Source: Helicobacteraceae bacterium
Lineage (GTDB): Bacteria > Campylobacterota > Campylobacteria > Campylobacterales > Sulfurimonadaceae
Reading direction: 5' to 3'
Length of the DNA: 64,000 nt
Assembly (NCBI GenBank): GCA_027038835.1
Contig: JALWGC010000009.1
Location: 62,001-126,000, forward strand
The translations under genes and the position numbers were made by a program. Position 1 is the first letter of the stretch. Each line of letters opens with the position of its first letter. Shown in pieces: positions 1 to 7,793 of the stretch. Under the pieces are notes generated by a model that saw only the letters and a list, made by a program, of their open reading frames with translations, was not told where the DNA came from and did not search any database.

Positions 1-383
1 TTGTAAAATATTTTTGGCACTACAGGCAAAGCAGAATAATATTTTTTCATTATCCCATAAAGCAATATTTCTCCTATCTCCCCTCCGCTTTCTTCACCTT
101 CTAATAATCTTAAATTTTTTACTGATTTCTCTAATATTGTTCGTTCATTTCCAATGTATGCTTCTTTTTCTGTTTGAGATAATGCTGTTTCTTTTATATT
201 GTCCCAAATAAAATTTAAAAATTTTCTTCTTCTCCACTCTCCATCTTCATAGTCATTAACCAAACTTAAAAGTGCTTTATTATTGGGTTCAATATTTTCA
301 GTAGATAAATTTTGCAAGATATCATCAATCACTACATCAAATTCTACAATTTTACCAGCATGTGTAGTATATGTTTTAGTCAT
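1..383 (-). CDS. HamA-like DUF1837 protein (Hachiman-type), N-terminal part
   Basis: An open frame of 127 codons runs leftwards off the window edge. Its ATG overlaps the stop of hsdS by one base (TAATG), so it is probably translated by coupling. The protein has a Trp/Arg-rich segment near residues 50-60, a helix with NERTILEKSVKNLRL, then GEIGEILLYGIMKKYYSALP followed by VVPKIFY. That last block resembles the start of the conserved core of DUF1837, the family of HamA, the nuclease partner of helicase HamB in Hachiman phage defence. The match is from memory of the family. The catalytic residues would lie beyond the edge, so activity cannot be judged. The gene is AT-rich like hsdS. The alternative is another restriction-linked ORF of unknown function. 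Confidence 0.62.
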   Translation of the reverse strand, partial: MTKTYTTHAGKIVEFDVVIDDILQNLSTENIEPNNKALLSLVNDYEDGEWRRRKFLNFIWDNIKETALSQTEKEAYIGNERTILEKSVKNLRLLEGEESGGEIGEILLYGIMKKYYSALPVVPKIFY

Positions 384-1717
384 TATTTTACCCTCACTTT
401 TCCAGTTACTACACTGTCAATAAGCGTTGCCTTGTATTCTTTTAGTTTTTCTATATAGTTTTGTTGTAGTTGGATGGCTTTGTCTATTTTGGTTGTTTGG
501 TTGTCTATGTATTCTACAATTTCTTCTTGTTCCTTTTGTGGTGGTATCCATAAAAATAAATCTTTTAAAATTGACTGAGTAATGCTAAAAACTTTAACAC
601 CCTTTACTTTTCTTCTAACTTGATTTTTGAAATTTAAGGATGAAAACTCATAAGCAAAAAATCTTGAATTGATTTTAGATTTAGGTTTACAAATTATTGT
701 ATGATAACCTGCAAATGTTTTTATATCGCTATTTATATATGTAAAATTGCCTGAACCTTCTATGTCTTCTGAAGTATCAGCAAAAACAAAATCACCATTA
801 TCCAATAATGCATTTTGATTGCCCTCTAAATATACTTCACTAACACATTTTAGTTTATGAATTTCTGGGTTTAGTTCAAAACCAAATTTTGAATGAATTT
901 CACCATAATTTACACAATATATTCCATCATCTTGTAAATTTTCTTTTGTAATTGTTAAGCCTTTATTGAAATTAAATAAATACTTCAACTTCCTAACTTC
1001 CCAATCCCTCGGAATCCTTCCTATCCACTCAATCCCGCTATCTTTAAAATCTCCATTATCAACTCTCAACTCTCCATTTTCATCAACTCCTTTGGTTACC
1101 GCTTCGTTGATGATGATTTGGCGATACTCTTTTAGTAGCTCTATAAGCTTTTCTTTTTGGTTGATCGCTTTGTCTATTTTGTTTGTTTGATTGTCTATGT
1201 ATTTTACGATTTGGATTTGTTCTTTTATCGATGGAAAAATGATATTTAAGCGTTTAAAATCATCAAAACTTAAATTCTGTCGCAATCCTGATCCCAGTTT
1301 ATAAATAGCCTTTGTAATATCCAAAACATGCAAAAGATAGTGTAAGTATTCTGGATAACCATCTTTTACATTTAAGTTTAAATATGCACTGGTAATGATT
1401 CCATCATCTTTTGCTAAGGCTGTTCTTAGGCTAGTTTTGTCATTTTGTAAATCGGTACACCTTATAATAATATCTCCGGCTTTTACTATTTGATATGTTT
1501 CAAAAGACTCCGGAACAAGACCTACTAGTTTTTCTTTTGCTTTTCTAACAATCTTTCCATAAGACAAAGATAAAACTCGATCATCAATCATTCCTATATT
1601 TTTTCTATTGTTTTCGCTAAAAACTTTAAGACCTGGAACAACATCCCAATGCTTTGGAATCCTCCCTATCCACTCAATCCCACTATCTTTATAAGCCGGA
1701 TATTTTTGCAATTTCAT
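383..1717 (-). CDS. hsdS: type I restriction-modification specificity subunit HsdS
   Basis: DNA-recognition subunit that directs the HsdM methylase (and HsdR nuclease where present) to a bipartite site. The 444-aa protein shows the family's internal duplication: two target-recognition domains, each opened by a near-identical block (KDSGIEWIGRIP near residues 10-20 and again near 230), each followed by a conserved helix (NKIDKAINQKEKLIELL and TKIDKAIQLQQNYIEKL). The ATG at 1717 is chosen over an upstream one at 1732 because GGGAGGTG sits 6-7 bases before it and its ATGA overlaps the stop of the preceding small ORF. Base composition is markedly AT-rich compared with the housekeeping genes further right, which suggests transfer. 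Confidence 0.93.
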   Translation of the reverse strand: MKLQKYPAYKDSGIEWIGRIPKHWDVVPGLKVFSENNRKNIGMIDDRVLSLSYGKIVRKAKEKLVGLVPESFETYQIVKAGDIIIRCTDLQNDKTSLRTALAKDDGIITSAYLNLNVKDGYPEYLHYLLHVLDITKAIYKLGSGLRQNLSFDDFKRLNIIFPSIKEQIQIVKYIDNQTNKIDKAINQKEKLIELLKEYRQIIINEAVTKGVDENGELRVDNGDFKDSGIEWIGRIPRDWEVRKLKYLFNFNKGLTITKENLQDDGIYCVNYGEIHSKFGFELNPEIHKLKCVSEVYLEGNQNALLDNGDFVFADTSEDIEGSGNFTYINSDIKTFAGYHTIICKPKSKINSRFFAYEFSSLNFKNQVRRKVKGVKVFSITQSILKDLFLWIPPQKEQEEIVEYIDNQTTKIDKAIQLQQNYIEKLKEYKATLIDSVVTGKVRVK

Positions 1718-1962
1718 ATAAGCACCTCCCACCAGCCTCTTGTGCCTTTTGCTCTTTTGGCAATGTTAATTTGACTACCAATCTGACCACTTATTTGACC
1801 ACCCATTGAGCTACTCATTGAGCCACCTATTGAGCCACCTCCAAACTCAATAAAAAAGATATTTTGCATATTATAAAGTAGCTTAAAATTCTGAGATTGT
1901 GTCTCGGATTTTAAATATATAAATTCGCCAGACATTGTCTGTCGTTTTGTAGTTTTACTCAT
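1714..1962 (-). CDS. small ORF with 12-bp tandem repeats between hsdM and hsdS
   Basis: An 82-codon frame that starts with ATG inside the end of hsdM (ATGAGTAA) and ends by ATGA overlap with hsdS, so it is positioned as a translated link in the operon. The middle encodes about six degenerate four-residue repeats of the form (G/S)(G/S)(S/Q)(I/M), from a 12-bp DNA repeat at about 1768-1840. The N-terminal half is not recognised. Gly-Gly-Gln-Ile repeats of this type occur in linkers of AAA_4/AlbA-like regulators, some of which are found as ORFs between hsdM and hsdS in Campylobacter (mlo genes); this could be a remnant of such a gene. That link is inference. Confidence 0.5.
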   Translation of the reverse strand: MSKTTKRQTMSGEFIYLKSETQSQNFKLLYNMQNIFFIEFGGGSIGGSMSSSMGGQISGQIGSQINIAKRAKGTRGWWEVLI

Positions 1963-4318
1963 CCCCAAACCCCAGTATCTCTTTTATAAGCCCCTCACTC
2001 TCTTTTTCAAGCTCCAATATATCTGCCGTTACCTCTTCTAAACTTCTTAATGACTTGTGTTTGTAGAAGTATTTGTTAAAACTGATCTCATAGCCGATTT
2101 TGACACTCTCAAGGTTTATCCAAGCTTCATCGACATAGGGTTTGACCTCTTGTAAAAAGTAGTTTAGTATATCTTCTTTTAGTGGGATAGTTTCGCTGTC
2201 TCGTAACTCTGTTTCGCTTTCATACTCTATATATTCGTTTGCTTTATCTGTTTTATAGTAGCCAAAATTTGCAAGTTCATCTTCGCTGCATCCTAAATGT
2301 TCAAGTAGTTTTTCTAACTGCTCATCACTTAGTTTATGCACCTTTTTTATAACTTTCTTTGCATTTTCGTCATACCGGCTTATAGCATTGAAGATGGTAT
2401 TTTTCTCCGTTTGTGTTAGTTTGATCTTCTCCTCTTTTAAAACTTTTTCCACCTCTTTTTTAAAGATGTTAAAATCATCATACACATCTGTGCCGATCTT
2501 TGTTTTTAGTAAGTAGGCGGTATCTAAAAACTTTTTGTGTTTTTCCCAAGTTGCTTGTGAGAGAAGTGCCTTTTTTTGTTTTGCTTTTAGCTCGACACCT
2601 TCTCTTTCAAGATACTCCTCTATAGCTTTTTTATGTTTGGTTATATCTGTGTAGCATTCATCCCCAAACTTTTCATAACACCACTGCATCGGCTCTTGGA
2701 TAGTTTTATCGAAACGAAGTGTTTCTATAAGTTCATCTTTGAACTGAGATTTTAGCCTCTTTGGTCGCTCGATCTGCACTTTGTAGTATCCAAAATCTTC
2801 GTTATTAAAGATTTTTGAAGCAACTTTTTTCCCATCTACTTCATCTTCCGTTTCTTCAAACTTTTCATAAACCTCCTCGATTGTGGCAATATGCTTTGGA
2901 GTCAATTCGCAGTTTTTATCTCCAAGGTTTTTTCTAAGCTTACTGTAAAGATCGTTTGCATCTATGAGTTGGACTTTCCCTTTTCGCTTCTCTGGTTTGT
3001 TATTTGAAAGAAGCCAGATGTAAGTTGTTATGCCGGTGTTGTAAAAAAGGTTGTTTGGTAGTTGGATGATACAATCAAGCAGATCGTTTTCTATAATGTA
3101 GCGGCGGATGTTGCTCTCCCCACCACCTGCATCACCGGTAAAAAGGGAGCTACCGTTATGCACCGAAGCTATGCGTGAGCCTATTTGGTTAGCAGATGTT
3201 GGCTTCATCTTTTTAACCATATCCATCAAAAAAAGTAACTGCCCATCGCTTGTTCTTGGTGTGGCTTCTACTTCCTCTTCACTACCCCAATAGTCTTTTA
3301 ACCTAACGACAAATCGTGGGTCTATAACCTCTTTGCCATCTTTTATGTATTTAAGATCACTCGACCAAGATTTCCCATAAGGTGGATTTGAGAGCATAAA
3401 GTCAAACTTTACATCGCTAAAATCATCAACAGCCAAGGTAGAGCCGTTTTTGATGTTTTCAGGATTGTCCCCTTTTATCATCATATCGGATTTACATATA
3501 GCATAGGTTTCGTCGTTGATCTCTTTGCCGTAGAGGTAAACATCCCCACTTGCTTTTATCTCTCCATCTGGGTCTTGGATGAAGTTTTGCGACTCTGTTA
3601 GCATCCCGCCGCTTCCACAAGCCGGATCATAAATGGTCATAACGGGAGGGAGGCTCTCTTTGATGGGCTTGAAGACAAGATGGGTCATAAGGTTTATAAC
3701 CTCTCTTGGGGTGAAGTGTTCTCCCGCTTCTTCGTTGTTCTCTTCGTTGAACTTTCTTATAAGCTCCTCAAAAACATACCCCATTCCGAGGTTAGTCAGT
3801 GGCGGGAGCTTTTTGCCGTCTGGATCGTATGCTTCTTTGTTGGTGAGGTTGATGTAGGGTGAAGTGAACTTTTCAAGCACATCGAGCAAAACATCTTTTT
3901 GTGCCATGTGTTTGATCTGCTCTTTGAGCTTGAATTTTTCTATAATCTCTTGCACATTTTTGCTAAAGCCGTTTAGATACTCTATAAAGTTCGCTTCAAG
4001 GAGTGAAGAGGAGTTTGTCGCGGTATCGTAAAGCTTTTGAAGCGTCCACTTGCTTGTGTTGTAAAACACATATCCGCTGGCATCCCTTAGCCCCATATCC
4101 ATCTCTTCGATACCTGTTGCACCCAACTCCTCTTTTTGAAATCGAAGCTCTTCTAAAACTGCTTCTTTTGTGCTTTCAAGCAGTGCATCGAGTCGGCGAA
4201 GAACCACCATAGGCAGTATTACATCTCGGTATTTTCCTCGAACATAGACATCTCTTAAGCAGTCATCCGCTATAGACCATATAAAACTTACCAATCTATT
4301 GTGCACTGTTTGATCCAT
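1955..4318 (-). CDS. hsdM: type I restriction-modification N6-adenine methylase HsdM
   Basis: Transfers methyl groups from S-adenosylmethionine to adenine at the site chosen by HsdS. The 787-aa protein has the HsdM N-terminal helical domain (residues 5-130), GEHFTPREV at 199-207, SAM-binding motif DPACGSGG at 231-238 and catalytic NPPY at 311-314. It is well above the common 500-550 aa; the extra ~250 residues are a charged, helical C-terminal region that may assist subunit assembly. The ATG at 4318 follows GGGGAGAAAATA. It opens a leftward operon hsdM-small ORF-hsdS-DUF1837. No hsdR is seen in the window; it may lie beyond the left edge or be absent. Confidence 0.94.
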   Translation of the reverse strand: MDQTVHNRLVSFIWSIADDCLRDVYVRGKYRDVILPMVVLRRLDALLESTKEAVLEELRFQKEELGATGIEEMDMGLRDASGYVFYNTSKWTLQKLYDTATNSSSLLEANFIEYLNGFSKNVQEIIEKFKLKEQIKHMAQKDVLLDVLEKFTSPYINLTNKEAYDPDGKKLPPLTNLGMGYVFEELIRKFNEENNEEAGEHFTPREVINLMTHLVFKPIKESLPPVMTIYDPACGSGGMLTESQNFIQDPDGEIKASGDVYLYGKEINDETYAICKSDMMIKGDNPENIKNGSTLAVDDFSDVKFDFMLSNPPYGKSWSSDLKYIKDGKEVIDPRFVVRLKDYWGSEEEVEATPRTSDGQLLFLMDMVKKMKPTSANQIGSRIASVHNGSSLFTGDAGGGESNIRRYIIENDLLDCIIQLPNNLFYNTGITTYIWLLSNNKPEKRKGKVQLIDANDLYSKLRKNLGDKNCELTPKHIATIEEVYEKFEETEDEVDGKKVASKIFNNEDFGYYKVQIERPKRLKSQFKDELIETLRFDKTIQEPMQWCYEKFGDECYTDITKHKKAIEEYLEREGVELKAKQKKALLSQATWEKHKKFLDTAYLLKTKIGTDVYDDFNIFKKEVEKVLKEEKIKLTQTEKNTIFNAISRYDENAKKVIKKVHKLSDEQLEKLLEHLGCSEDELANFGYYKTDKANEYIEYESETELRDSETIPLKEDILNYFLQEVKPYVDEAWINLESVKIGYEISFNKYFYKHKSLRSLEEVTADILELEKESEGLIKEILGFGDE

Positions 4319-4478
4319 TATTTTCTCCCCAAAATCATTGCGTATTTTCTCATTTCATTATGAAGAAAAACTTAACTATTGATACAAGGATTTCATGCGT
4401 TTGAGCAAATATTTTTCAAGCCATTTATACTTATAAAAGAATGGGAAGTAATTCGAAAATACTTTTCGTTCAAATTGA

Positions 4479-5102
4479 TTAAAAATCTAACTCCAAAAGC
4501 ATAACGCCGTTTCTGCCGAAAATCTCTTTGTAGCTTTCACACTCTTTTTGCTCTTTTTTGACAAATCCGAGCTTTTCATAAAACAAAAGCGACTCCAAAG
4601 AGCCGATTTCGACAATGGTCTGGGCGATTCTATACCCCTTCAAGCGTGCTGTGAGCAAACTTTTTTGCATCAACGCTTTAAGAATACCGACATCGATATA
4701 CCCATCCACCTCTTCTAAAAAATCGAACATCAACGTGCGGTTGTTGATGTTAAAATCACACTCATCGAGTCGCTTGAGCCTCGATATGGCATCCTCGTCG
4801 CATCCACTTTTGCGGAGCGCTTCTACAAACTTCTCTTTCGTGGCGATTCTCGGTTCATAACTGCAAAGTGTACCGACATTCTTACCGTCCACTTTCGCGA
4901 TAAGAAAATTTTCATAATAACAGTAGCACTCTTTTTGACTTTGCAAAAGAAGACGTATCTTTTCCAAGATAAACTCGTCCGAACTGTTTTCAAATATATA
5001 ATCGAACAACCCGACAGGCTTGTCGGCACGTGAGCTTGTCAAAATCATCGACGCCAAAAAATCGGCATCTTCACTCTTCGCTTTTTCCACTTTTACAGTC
5101 AT
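4479..5102 (-). CDS. GNAT-family N-acetyltransferase
   Basis: A 207-aa protein that looks like a single GNAT acetyltransferase domain: an N-terminal strand-helix (TVKVEKAKSEDADFLASMI), a central strand pair ending FLIAKVDGKNVGTLCSYEP, and a C-terminal region AQTIVEIGSLESLLFYEKLG followed by FVKKE, which is the usual GNAT motif B with the Tyr that protonates CoA. Substrate cannot be told. It stands alone between the hsd island and the argS block, read leftwards, with 160-bp and 145-bp gaps on either side. The spacer at 4319-4478 probably carries the hsdM promoter; I see nothing else there. Confidence 0.75.
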   Translation of the reverse strand: MTVKVEKAKSEDADFLASMILTSSRADKPVGLFDYIFENSSDEFILEKIRLLLQSQKECYCYYENFLIAKVDGKNVGTLCSYEPRIATKEKFVEALRKSGCDEDAISRLKRLDECDFNINNRTLMFDFLEEVDGYIDVGILKALMQKSLLTARLKGYRIAQTIVEIGSLESLLFYEKLGFVKKEQKECESYKEIFGRNGVMLLELDF

Positions 5103-5247
5103 GATTTATTCACTTTATCTGTTTTCTTCTCTTAATAGTACCATAAATCTTTATAAAAAAAGTCTTAAATTGTAAATAGTTGCGGTGAAAAAGATTACAA
5201 AGCGGGAAATGTTATAAAAATGAGAGAAAAGAGAAGAGTAAAAGAGG

Positions 5248-6843
5248 TTATTCTTCCTCTTTGTACATCTTCTCCTTGGCTTCTATACCCATAAGTCCAA
5301 GCCCCGTTTTTAGGCTTAGTGCGACCATTTCAAGTACTTTGAGGTATTTAAGTTCGTGTTCATCGCCGATAATACGCTTGTCGTAGTAAAATTTATGCAA
5401 CGACGCAGCGAGGTTTTTTAGATACTCCGGTAGTTTCTGAATCCCTCTTGAGTGAAAAGCGTCCTCCACGACTTCGGGAAGCAACAAAGCATCGAAAAGC
5501 AAATCGTTCGCGGCGGAGTCGATACCGATTAAATCGCTTGCGAGTATCTCCTCTTTCGATTTTTGGCTTTTTTCCAAAAGCGTTTTGATGCGCGCATGCG
5601 CATACTGGATATAATAGATAGGGTTGGAACTGTCTTGACGTTTGAGCTCCTCTACATCGAACTCCAAAGCGATATCGCTACGCTTCGATGCGAAAATGTA
5701 GCGCAAAGCATCACTCCCAATCTCTTTGGAGATGTCGCTAAGCAAGATAACGTTTCCGGCACGCTTGCTCATCTTGTAAGGTTGACCGTCTTTCAAAAGA
5801 CTTACCATTTGCGACAAGAGCACCTCGAGTTTCGAAGCATCGTACCCCAAAAATTCGATCGCAGCCTTGACACGTGCAATGTAGCCATGATGGTCTGCAC
5901 CCCAAATGTTGATGTAGCGGTCATACCCGCGCTCGAACTTTTGGTTGTGGTAGATGATATCACCTGCTAAGTAGGTAGGTCTGCCGTCTTCTCTAACGAC
6001 GACTCTGTCGTGGTCGTCCCCTTTTTTGGAAGAAGCCAAAAAGACCTTTCCGTCTTTTTCGTACAAGCCATCTCCAAGCTTTTGCATCACCTCGTCCCAC
6101 TTGTCGTACAACGAAGCTTCGCTGACAAAACTGTCAAATTCGATGCCGACATCTTTAAGATCGCGGACGATGATTTCCATCACTTTGTCTTTCGCCCAAA
6201 GAGCGAGTTCTTTTTGGCGAGATTCATCTTTGAAAATCTCTTCGCCGAACAGCTCTTTGGCTTCTTTGGCAAGCTCGCTAAGGTACTCGCCGCGATAGTA
6301 ACTTTCAGGATACTCCACATCTTCGCCGAGAATCGAACTTCTTCCTTCAAGCTGAAGCGAAAGTCCCAAAAGGTCTATCTGGTTTCCGGCGTCGTTGACG
6401 TAGTATTCTGCGGTTATATCATAGCCTAAATGGCGCCCGAGTCGAAGCAGAGTATCTCCATACACCGCGCCTCTTGCATGTCCTATATGCAACGGTCCGG
6501 TAGGGTTGGCGCTGACAAACTCCAAAAGAATTTTTCCGCTATGTTCCCCTTTTGCGAATTCACTCGGATTTTCAAGTGCCCATGTCGCATACTCGTTGAG
6601 AAACTTTTCGCTAAGGCGGAAGTTGAGATACCCTTTTACCGCTTCGACTTCGCTGAACATCTCTTGCTCTTCGAAACTCGAAGCGAGCTCTTCGGCGATA
6701 ATCATGGGAGATTTACGAAGCTCTTTTGCAAGCGAAAACGCTATCGGGGTTGCAAAATGCCCAAAAGAGCGGTCTTTTGGTTTTTCCAAGACCACGTCTT
6801 TGTCCAGTTTTTGTGTGAGGTATGTAACGACTTTTTGTTTCAA
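5248..6843 (-). CDS. argS: arginyl-tRNA synthetase
   Basis: Class I synthetase charging tRNA-Arg. Length 531 aa is normal. Visible are the N-terminal Add-1-like domain, the HIGH motif as HIGHARG (near residue 120), ADHHG around the active site, the KMSKR-type loop KMSKRAGN (near 365), and a C-terminal anticodon-binding domain. The start is a TTG: residues after it align with the usual family N terminus (VVLEKPKDRSFGH), and no ATG or GTG is available in the right place. It lies six bases behind tatA, last in the leftward block lolD-like/fliR/acidic protein/gmk/tatA/argS, which is the order I recall from Campylobacter jejuni. Confidence 0.97.
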   Translation of the reverse strand: MKQKVVTYLTQKLDKDVVLEKPKDRSFGHFATPIAFSLAKELRKSPMIIAEELASSFEEQEMFSEVEAVKGYLNFRLSEKFLNEYATWALENPSEFAKGEHSGKILLEFVSANPTGPLHIGHARGAVYGDTLLRLGRHLGYDITAEYYVNDAGNQIDLLGLSLQLEGRSSILGEDVEYPESYYRGEYLSELAKEAKELFGEEIFKDESRQKELALWAKDKVMEIIVRDLKDVGIEFDSFVSEASLYDKWDEVMQKLGDGLYEKDGKVFLASSKKGDDHDRVVVREDGRPTYLAGDIIYHNQKFERGYDRYINIWGADHHGYIARVKAAIEFLGYDASKLEVLLSQMVSLLKDGQPYKMSKRAGNVILLSDISKEIGSDALRYIFASKRSDIALEFDVEELKRQDSSNPIYYIQYAHARIKTLLEKSQKSKEEILASDLIGIDSAANDLLFDALLLPEVVEDAFHSRGIQKLPEYLKNLAASLHKFYYDKRIIGDEHELKYLKVLEMVALSLKTGLGLMGIEAKEKMYKEEE

Positions 6844-6849
6844 GGTCGG

Positions 6850-7089
6850 TTACGCTTGTGTGGAAGTTGTGTTTTTTGGAGCTTCACTTGCAGTGCTTTC
6901 GCTACCTTCGACCCTTTTTGGAGCTTCGTTTTGCGCTACTTCATCGGCAGATGTATCTTTCATCTCCTCTTTGAAGTTTTTGATCCCTTTTCCGATCCCT
7001 TTAGCGAGATCAGGTATCTTTTTCGCACCAAAAAGCAGTACGATTATACCGAAGATCAAAAGTAATTCAGTTCCTGAAGGCATTCCCAT
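6850..7089 (-). CDS. tatA: Sec-independent (Tat) translocase subunit TatA
   Basis: Pore-forming component of the twin-arginine export system in the inner membrane. The 79-aa protein has the family layout: a short N-terminal transmembrane helix ([17 protein letters not shown]), a hinge with the Phe-Gly of the TatA/E class, the amphipathic helix with ARG-like [20 protein letters not shown], and an acidic Thr/Ser-rich tail. TatB is not adjacent. It sits between gmk and argS, matching the conserved campylobacterial order. Confidence 0.95.
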   Translation of the reverse strand: MGMPSGTELLLIFGIIVLLFGAKKIPDLAKGIGKGIKNFKEEMKDTSADEVAQNEAPKRVEGSESTASEAPKNTTSTQA

Positions 7090-7172
7090 TTTCTTTCCTT
7101 ATAATTTGATTGATGTATTTTAGCTTGGCTTTGCTGTAAATACGATAAATTTATAACATATTTTCTTAAACG

Positions 7173-7793
7173 CTACGCATTTTCCCATTTTTGAATGAAC
7201 TCGTTTATCTCTTCGGTTGGGTGTTTCATGCGTGCCGTTTTGGCGATGAGTCGCAACTGCGAAGCGGCGTTTTTCAAATCGTCGTTTATAATGAGAAAAT
7301 CGTACTCGCTTACGCGCTGAATCTCTTTTTTCGCGTTTTCTATCCGCTTTTCTATCACTTCGGGTGAGTCGGTACCCCGTTTTGCAAGTCTTCTTTTTAG
7401 CTCACTCAAACTCGGCGGCGTTATGAAAACCGAGGTGGTGATATCGCCTAATCTGTTGTTTACCGAAACGTTTCCTTGAACGTCGATGTCGAAAATGACG
7501 AGTTTACCTTGAGAAAGCGCTTCTTTAACCGGTAGAAGCGATGTTCCGTAGTAGTTTCCATGAACGACGGCATACTCCAAAAATTCGTCGTTTTCGATCC
7601 CTTTTTTAAACTCCTCTTCGGTGACGAAATGGTAATCGACCCCCTCTTTTTCCCCTTCGCGCATCTTTCTCGTCGTTGTCGAAATGGAAAAATAACAATC
7701 CCCTATATCGTTTATTATCTCGTTTACAAGAGAACTTTTCCCCGCTCCGCTTGGACCTGAAAGTACCAACACCGCTCCACGTTTTACCAACAC
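7173..7793 (-). CDS. gmk: guanylate kinase
   Basis: Phosphorylates GMP to GDP with ATP in the cytoplasm. The 206-aa protein has the P-loop GPSGAGKSS (residues 14-22), the GMP-binding STTTRKMREGEKEG segment with Tyr in GVDYHFV, and the lid/Arg region RLAKRGTDSPEVIEKR. It begins with GTG, which overlaps the TAG stop of the upstream acidic-protein gene by one base (TAGTG), so translational coupling is likely. The position between the acidic protein and tatA is conserved in Campylobacter. Confidence 0.96.
   Translation of the reverse strand: MLVKRGAVLVLSGPSGAGKSSLVNEIINDIGDCYFSISTTTRKMREGEKEGVDYHFVTEEEFKKGIENDEFLEYAVVHGNYYGTSLLPVKEALSQGKLVIFDIDVQGNVSVNNRLGDITTSVFITPPSLSELKRRLAKRGTDSPEVIEKRIENAKKEIQRVSEYDFLIINDDLKNAASQLRLIAKTARMKHPTEEINEFIQKWENA

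Noticed and set aside
6010-6429. Antisense frames over argS (also 6430-7065 over argS/tatA)
   Set aside because: No ribosome site or family resemblance; the argS and tatA proteins have full family motifs in the other strand.
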